Assembly (NCBI GenBank): GCA_963555705.1
Contig: OY743187.1
Span: forward strand, 14,274,133 to 14,338,132
Origin: Ligustrum vulgare
Lineage: Eukaryota > Streptophyta > Magnoliopsida > Lamiales > Oleaceae
Direction: 5' to 3'
DNA length: 64,000 bases
The translations under genes and the position numbers were made by a program. Positions 57,212-64,000 of the stretch are shown piece by piece (positions within the stretch are counted from its first letter, which is position 1; every line of letters starts with the position of its first letter). The notes below the pieces were generated by a model, which saw only the letters and a program-made list of their open reading frames with translations, was not told where the DNA came from and searched no databases.

Positions 57212-58285
57212 GGGGGGTTTATTCAATTAGGATTTCGAAAGACATTTAAAGACTTTTTCAATGGACTTTTTTTAATGGATTTCATTAAATTTTATTGACT
57301 TTTATGGATTTATATAGACTTTTAAAGACTTTCGTGGACATTTATTTAAAAGACTTTCATGTACTTTCAAAGACTTTTATAAATTGATTTAAAAGACTTT
57401 CAAATACTTTTAAAGACTTTTATAGACTTTTATTTTTTAATTGAAAAACTTAAACGCTAATAGATTAATTTTTGTATGATGTGAATATGAATCGTTAATA
57501 ATAATTATATGTAAAGTGAATTACAAAAAAAAAAAAAAATACAGCATGAGAAATATAAATAGTTTTAAGACAGAGAAACATTTGTAATTAAAAAAATGGA
57601 GGAAAATAAAATCGCGTTTGATATCGACATAAAAATTGTACTATGATCATAAAAAAATTTCGAGAGAAAATTCTAAAATCACTTTACTTATTATTATTTG
57701 TTTTGATACAATTTATTAATTATTTTTTTACAAGATCTTATGGAATTTTAGTTAGATTTATTTTCATAAAAAAATCGAAAAAAGGATGAAAAAAAAGAGA
57801 GTCCAAATATAAAGAAAAAATATTTAAAATAAAAAAAATACAAAAAGTTGAAGAGAAGAGAAATAATGATTTGTTTAGTCAAATGTTTAATGTTTCTAAA
57901 AATAATATGAAAGAAGAAAAATATAGAATAAATAAAATTACAATTTAAAAGAATTTTTTTTTTTTTTTTTATAAAAGTCTTTCAAAATCTTGAAGGTTAA
58001 TGAGAGACAAATAAAAAGATTTTGTGGTTGTACTTTATGTTTAGAATTTAGTACATAGAGGATTTCGTAGGAGTCTTTAAAGGTCATTGATAATTTGAAT
58101 AACACGGGACTTTTAAAATACAATACACATGACTTTTATGGACTTTTAGAAAGTCCTTTAAAATCTATATTAAATACATCAAAATTTTTATGGAGATTCT
58201 AAAGTCTAAATTGAATACACCTAAACTTTTCAAATCCTTTCAAATCTTTAAAAGTCATTCAAAATCTACATTGAATAAACTCCCC
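57212..58285. mobile_element. Tourist-type element with AAAGACTTT repeats, nested
   Basis: Ends GGGGGGTTTATTCAATTAG and, read inward, GGGGAGTTTATTCAATGTAG, with TTA on both sides (57209-57211, 58286-58288). The paralogous copy at about 42825 reads GAAGATTTACTTTCTA with a single TTA and no insert, an empty-site proof. The subterminal regions have many TTTAAAGACTTT repeats. Confidence 0.88.
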
Positions 58286-58630
58286 TTACTTTCTATTATA
58301 AGAAATTAGTTTATCTAATTTTTATTGTACTGATTTAATAATGACTAGAAAATATTATAAAAATAGATCATTAATGATCAAATCCCAAAAATATTATAAG
58401 AAATTAGCTTATCTAATTATTGTTGTCACATTCATGTTCAAGTCACAATTAAACATGAGTCCATGTAAATAAAATAATCACACAAAGAATTTGACTCAAC
58501 AAAATGGAAACGAGTGGTCCTAAGCCAAAATAATCACATTGTTCAAGCATTTTTTGAATTATTACCCTAAATATAGAGTTTACTGATGCAACCACATACA
58601 CAGAAGCAAAATAAACTCATGTTTATAATG

Positions 58631-59668
58631 TAGGGGTGAACAAATAAACCGTCAACCCGCCAAACCGAATCAAACCGCAGCAAATGGTTTGGTTTGGTTC
58701 GGTTCGATTTCAAACGTGAAATTGTTTGGTTTGGAAAAATTCCAAACCGCTTTAAACGGTTTGCTTTAGGTTTCAATTGTCGAATACGTAGTTTCAAACT
58801 GCAACCCGCTAAGTTTTAAACAAATTATAAAAAAAAAAAAATTGAGTGCAGAAATAGCTTATTAAATTCATATTGTCATTGAAATCTTTAAGTTATTTTG
58901 AGTACTGTTTTGATTTCTTTTTTAGTAGAAATGAGTTATAGAATAACTTTTATCAAAATTTGAATATATTCTTGAAAGATTTCTAATATTTGTCAATTGC
59001 AAAAAAAGTAAAAAATTTCAGGAATAAAGCTATATTCTAATCTATGCATGTTTGATCCCTCCTAAAAAAGTCTAACTTCATTCCCAACTATAACTATTGA
59101 ATGCCACAAAAAATTTAAAATGAGGCTTATAATTTCCATTGAAAGATTTATAAACAAATTAGAAGAGAATTCATTATGACACATATTTATAGCATACTAA
59201 AGAGAAGAAATACTCATGCAGTAATATAATGTGTTGTCTTTTATTTATGTGAATGGTTTTGAAAAATAAATCTCATTGTAGTTGTAACCTATCGGAGTAA
59301 TTATCTTGCCAATGTGAATTGTATCACAAAAAAAAATCAAGAACACCTTTTGACGTAATCTACGTAATGGTCAGTTGATATTTCTTAGCTATAGACCATA
59401 AAGTTGGTATTGATTATTTACTCAATGCTATGTATCAATTGCAATATTTGTGATCTTTGCTATTAGTAGATTAAGCATTCATTCATTCTTGCATTATCGT
59501 ACAAGAATGTGCCTTGGTTTAGAATCTACTATTTATTTGATTGCAAACTACGGTTTTAAACCGTACCAAATTGCAAAACATGGTTTGATTTGCTTTAGAA
59601 AATGAAATGGTTTGATTTGGTTTGAAATTTTGCTACAAACCGCTCCAGCCAAACCGTGTTCACCTCTA
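58631..59668. mobile_element. hAT-like element (TAGGGGTGAACA), nested
   Basis: Ends TAGGGGTGAACAAATAAACC and, read inward, TAGAGGTGAACACGGTTTGG, with 8-bp flanks TTATAATG and ATATAATG (one mismatch; 58623-58630, 59669-59676). Subterminal TTTGGTTTGG and AAACCG repeats. 1038 bp, no transposase. Confidence 0.85.
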
Positions 59669-60330
59669 ATATAATGTTGGGGATATGTTTTTTGTAATCT
59701 TTTTTGATAATAAAAAAAAAAAAACTCATCTTTTTTGCAAACACAATAATAACAAGAATTCCTATTGAATATTTTTTGTAATGTTGATATTGAATTCAGT
59801 AAAACTTTATTCTAGGCTTAATTCGAAGCTAGAATAATTCTCAAAAAAAAAAGAAGAAGCATTTTTCGCGTTTTGAAACTTTTTTTTTTTTGCTGAAATA
59901 CACTTAAAACCCATAAAACGAGATTTTGGAAGTTTTGCGTTTTGTGTACAAATTTGTTTTTGTTGTTTTCTAAAATACATTTTCGAAAATGGTAAAAAAA
60001 AAAACCCGTTTTTAGTGTTTTCGGAAATAAAAACAAAAATAGTCTCAAAACAGCAAAGAGAATATGACATTATATTCTAAGGACGTTTTATGCCAAAGTG
60101 TATATATGCTTCTGTTTGATTAAGTTACAAATATGCGAGAATAATTTATTTTTGTGTATTGACGATTTTGCCCCTAGAATTTCTGTACAAAAATTTGTCA
60201 ACACAACATTTAACAGCAAAAGTTAACCGTTTTGAACGATAAGTACAAATTCCGCAGTCAAAGGTAACTTTGAGGATGTAACTGCAAAAAAATGAAACGA
60301 TAAGGATGATTTTCATAATACACCCAAATA

Positions 60331-60592
60331 CTCACTATGTCCTATTTATATAGGTTTTTTTTTCCTTTTTCTCTTATACCGATTATATAGGCTTGTTTCT
60401 TTATTGAGAAATATTTATTTTGTTTGTTTACTAATGTACCCTTATTTATTCCTTCCAATAATAATAGTTTTGATATTAATAAGGGTAAGTTAGAAATTTT
60501 CTTTGGAAAAATTACTTTTTCAATAACATTAAATATAATTTCTTAATTTGTGTAAAAAGTCAAACAAGTCTATATAAATGAGACGGAGGAAG
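60331..60592. mobile_element. Stowaway MITE (Tc1/mariner type)
   Basis: Ends CTCACTATGTCCTATTTATA and, read inward, CTTCCTCCGTCTCATTTATA, with TA on each side. 262 bp. The CTCCCTCCGTCCC-like end is typical of Stowaway. Confidence 0.88.
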
Positions 60593-60750
60593 TAATATAG
60601 AAGTTTTTCGCCGTTTACCCTTTTAGGAACCAAAAATTGTGGTTCAATGTTATCAATGATCATTAAATTTGCCGTTGTATACTTGTATGAATGTTTTCGT
60701 CTTCATTTATAATTTAAGCGACCAAAATTTTTGTTTCAGTGAACACTCAT

Positions 60751-61431
60751 TTGTTCGTTATAGTGGGCTTTGCTATCATGCAAATTGCAGTCGTGGGCTC
60801 ATAGATCTGCCCTTAAAAGTTTGGGCCAAACTTCAAACTACAGAAATAGCAGCAAGGCCCAAGTACTGGTTAAAACCAAGCAAACAAAAATGACGCAATA
60901 TTTAACCTTTTTTTTTAGAAACTATTTCATGAAAAGCGATTTATTTATTTATTGAAAATGTGAAGAAAAGTTATAATTCCGCTTGTTAAATTATGGTTTA
61001 GTATTCAAATCCTTGGCATTTTTCAAAAAAGTTATAAATCCGTGTGTTAAATTATTGTTTAGTATTCAAATCCTTGGCAGGTGAATTCACGACTTCAAAA
61101 TTGCATGATCCAAATATTGGTTAAAAAAGCAAGAGAAAAGGCCTTTTACTCTCTCAACATAAATCGATTTATCGATGTACATATATTATTAACAAATTTA
61201 CAATTCAAGCGATTACTTTCTTTTTAATTGTGGTTTGAACGTTAGATGATAAGATTCAAAGTCTATGATATGAATTCCTCTCGGCTGGTAATACTTTCAA
61301 AAGATTTTGAAGTAGTGAGTAGGTTACAGCCAACAAACTTCTCTCTCGTGATTAAAGAAAATAGAGTTAATGTCTCAAAAAAAAAATTATTTTTCTTTTT
61401 TGATCGGGAGTAGATTATGATATAAAGAATG

Positions 61432-61471
<40 letters not shown>

Positions 61472-61716
61472 AAGGATTGAGTCACGATTCTATCCATTAT
61501 CACATCTATCCTTACCTTCCAAAAGATGGGAAAGTAAAAAGGAAAATTCTAGTTAAACAAAGTCACGTGTGAGTGATTGTTTGAACAACTAGTCGTTCAC
61601 GTTGACTCTTAGAAAAAGAAGAAAAAAATGAGTGACTTTTTGTTTACCATAAAAAATAATTAGCCTTTTCTTTCAAACCGTTAGCCATTAGGCCTTTTCC
61701 TGACCACTAATTCAAA
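60751..61716. other. Intergenic, upstream of the DUF2358/SOUL gene
   Basis: No supported gene. An imperfect tandem duplication with GTTAAATTATGGTTTAGTAT occurs near 60985-61075. A (TA)n run is at 61435-61469. Confidence 0.4.
61435..61469. repeat. (TA)n microsatellite
   Basis: About 17 TA units, 250 bp upstream of the start of the DUF2358/SOUL gene. Confidence 0.9.
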
Positions 61717-64000
61717 ATGAACCAAATTATCCCCCAAACTAGTATCATACTGGAACAAATGGCCACCTCACGTTTCTCCGCCCACATTCCACGGCCAACC
61801 AGCTGCCATAGCGCCACCAGTTGCCGGCATCGCCCTAAGACCTCCTTCTTCCCCTCTCTCCCCAAGCACACAATCAGAATCCAAAATATACCATTACTTA
61901 AAACTACTGCCCCTAAAAAATACAAATGGGTAGTTAGATTAAGCAGCACAGTTGAAGAACAAAGCCCGCCAAAACCCTCAACCGTTGACGTGCAGCAATT
62001 GGTGGATTTCTTGTACGAGGATCTTCCACACCTCTTTGATGATCAAGGGATTGATCGTACCGCTTATGACGAACGGGTCAAGTTTAGAGACCCCATCACG
62101 AAGCATGATAGCATAAGTGGCTATCTTTTTAATATTGCCATGTTGAGGAAGCTCTTCAACCCTGATTTTCAGTTGCATTGGGTTAAACAGGTCTGATTCT
62201 TTAGCATTTATTTATATTATATCTTCATATTTTTTTCGATACCGCCATGTTAATGTTTCGTCAAGCTTAAGCAGTTAAGAAGGAAATATATTTTATCCTT
62301 TAGCATCTTATATTAATTTCAAGGAAAAGACAGCGTAAAAATTGGTGAAAATAAATAATCAATAGCTTCAATTGGGTGTTCTATTTGTCATTGTCTTTTT
62401 AGTTTCGGTTACTTTTCGTTCCTACTGTGAGTTGTCATTTTTAATTTTGGTAATTTATTGATCTACCTAAACCTGTGCCTTTTAAATTTGTAGTTGTCCT
62501 CTGTTCTTAGGTTTTGAAGGGAATATTAAATACTGTTTTTGTTTGATCTTCTGTAAAATAGTTTACACAGTTGTTTTACGTAATGATTACAATTTAATCT
62601 CTATTCGGTAATGCAGTTTTTTTTGGTTTTTAAACCAATTTTTAAGCTACAAAATTCCCCAAATCAATCTCTAACCCTACATATTTTCTATCTCCAATTT
62701 TTAACCATCCATCTACCTAAAAAACAACAAAAAAACAGTTTTTTTTTTTCTACAGCCGCCGAACAGGGCATTATAAATAACACAATTTCTCAAACTACTT
62801 TTTAACCACACACATTTTCTTCAATTTTCAACCACATATTTACCTAAAAAACACCCAAAAAAAAAATGGCGGCAAACACTTGTTAGTCCTTCCTTCAATA
62901 GTGATAATCTGAATGTCTGCAAAACAAATGGAAGTTAGAACTGATGAGGGTTCGTCCAGTGTAGACCGATGAGGGTTCGTCCAGAGTAGGTACTCCGATT
63001 CTTAAGTTAGCACTTAAAGTTGGAAATGTACGAATGTTTAGCAAAAGTAACTAGTACTATATTTTACGTACCTTTTATGGATTATGCGAATCTGAATATA
63101 TGTATGGACACTACTTAAATTGATATGGCATGTTTGGTAGGGAAGATTAGATAGTAGTCGACAATAAATTGATTGAATTGCTATAGACAGGACCTTATGA
63201 AATTACTACAAGGTGGACTATGGTGATGAAGTTCATTCTTTTGCCTTGGAAACCTGAGTTAGTCTTCACAGGTACTTCTGTTATGGGAATCAATCCAGAA
63301 ACTAAGAAATTCTGCAGTCATGCGGTATGCCGTTACCCCTCAAAATGATACATTTAGAATTGTGTTATTAAAATGACCAGTTTTTGACTGCATTTATTTC
63401 ACTGATAGGATTATTGGGATTCTATAGAGAATAATGAGTACTTTTCTGTAGAGGGGCTAATGGATTTGGTAAAGCAGGTATAGTATATATTATATATTTA
63501 TATTGCTTTAGAAAATTTATTTGTCTGCGATTTTACTTGTTCTCTACGTTTTGAAAGTTTATTTTTGCAGCTGCGGGTTTACAAGACTCCGGACTTGGAA
63601 ACACCAAAATATAAAATACTGAAAAGAACTGCAAATTATGAGGTCTGCAATGTTGTTGCATTATTTAACATTTTACGAAAATCAAATTTTATTCCATAGT
63701 TGATGTTAGCCTATGTATGATTTTTTGTATTGTTGAGATAAGTTTGCATATCATTCCTAGAAATATCATTTCCACAGATTGGTCGCGGGTATTGAATTAT
63801 AGATTTGAATGGTTGCATTAAAATTTCATGTGCAGACTGTGTTCTTGCTTTTTGTCAAAAAAAATTCGTACTTGCTTGGCCGTCTATCATATGTTTAGTG
63901 ACAAGATGCTGCATGTAACTGCAGGTGAGAAAGTACGACCCCTTTATTGTCGTAGAAACAGATGGGGACAAGCTGTCTGGTTCACGTGGTTTCAATTCAG
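61717..64000 (+). CDS. HBP5: Chloroplast DUF2358/SOUL haem-binding protein (HBP5-like), first five exons, cut by the window edge
   Basis: Exons 61717-62190, 63187-63324, 63409-63477, 63571-63642 and 63925 to the edge join in phase 0. Residues 1-70 are Ser/Thr/Pro-rich and basic, like a plastid transit peptide. A second start at residue 15 (61759) is possible. A DUF2358 domain follows: LVDFLYEDLPHLFDDQGIDRTAYDERVKFRDPITKHD, then WTMVMKF.LLPWKPELVFTGTSVMGINPET and YWDSIENNEYFS. The last exons begin the SOUL domain (Y.ILKRTANYEVRKYDPFIVVETDG). Domain order matches Arabidopsis HBP5, reported to bind haem in plastids. The C-terminal half is outside the window. Confidence 0.9.
62191..63186 (+). other. 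Intron 1 of the DUF2358/SOUL gene
   Basis: 996 bp, GT...AG (acceptor CTATAG). It contains a GCCGAACAGGGC string near 62757 that resembles a MITE end, and a 29-bp-spaced duplication of GATGAGGGTTCGTCCAG at about 62943-62985. Confidence 0.8.

Larger units (their letters stand above)
56991..60069. mobile_element. PIF/Harbinger-like element (GTTCTRTTTG family), copy 3, with two nested inserts
   Basis: Ends CGTGGCGTTCTGTTTG and, read inward, TGTCATATTCTCTTTG, with TTA on both sides (56988-56990, 60070-60072). Removing the inserts at 57212-58285 and 58631-59668 leaves about 970 bp that aligns with the uninterrupted copy at 42577-43383. Confidence 0.65.
53950..60750. repeat. Large inverted repeat (foldback) filled with nested transposons
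   Basis: The left arm (about 53950-54445) and right arm (about 60075-60750) are inverted copies. Matching blocks include ATTTGGGTGTATT, TGCAGTTACATCCTCAAA, TTTGAYTGCGGAATT and ATTTGTAACT, and continue outward past a Stowaway element that splits the right arm (60331-60592). The original element was probably under 2 kb. Everything between the arms (MITE, hAT with transposase fragment, PIF element with two inserts) came later. Outer limits are approximate. Confidence 0.75.

Noticed and set aside
60669..60893. Open frames upstream of the DUF2358/SOUL gene
   Set aside because: No recognisable domain, and they overlap the outer right arm of the inverted repeat.

Overview
The window is AT-rich nuclear DNA of a flowering plant, most likely a eudicot. 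It holds three ordinary host genes with plant-type introns or plant-specific families, plus typical plant transposon classes (Ty3/gypsy and Ty1/copia LTR elements, hAT, CACTA, PIF/Harbinger (Tourist), Mutator-like, Stowaway and Helitron). No rRNA, tRNA or CRISPR array was seen. About three quarters of the window is repeats, many nested in one another.

Layout. 1-3029: the 5' part of a decayed Ty3/gypsy element on the minus strand (protease, gag, iMet primer site, LTR). 3150-9481: DNA transposons, including a CACTA element inside a hAT element. 9750-9940: a CIPK kinase gene scrap. 10548-16629: a young non-autonomous LTR retrotransposon (element A) with two 234-bp LTRs that look identical and the target duplication ATAAA. 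16849-17960: a Tourist element and a copia pol remnant. 19335-34041: a 14.7-kb tandem LTR-internal-LTR-internal-LTR array of a gypsy-type non-autonomous element (element B), flanked by TCTTT. 34391-36770: a decayed copia element with gag. 36771-46641: a Helitron, several hAT and PIF elements and a palindromic MITE. 46919-50921: a three-exon nodulin-like/MFS (NFD4-like) transporter gene. 52130-52795: a one-exon SAM-domain gene on the minus strand. 53950-60750: a large inverted repeat stuffed with nested transposons. 61717 to the window end: the first five exons of a chloroplast-targeted DUF2358/SOUL haem-binding protein gene.

The notable system is a two-gene cassette of about 2 kb, present once in element A and twice in element B. 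Gene 1 encodes a 181-183-residue basic protein with a C-x2-C-x4-C-x3-C cluster behind a KKRRAKR patch. It resembles the cysteine-rich nucleic-acid-binding proteins of carlaviruses and their relatives. Gene 2 encodes an intronless LOG-type cytokinin riboside 5'-monophosphate phosphoribohydrolase. Both genes are preceded by a TTTAAATAG motif, and three similar hairpins follow gene 2. The cassette replaces gag-pol and lies antisense to the LTRs in both carriers, although A and B have unrelated LTRs and primer sites. Both reading frames align without gaps between A and B (about 85% and 94% identity by eye) while the spacers carry indels, which suggests selection on the proteins. I infer a virus-like, retrotransposon-carried module that could act on cytokinin status. 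Viral ancestry and activity are unproven.
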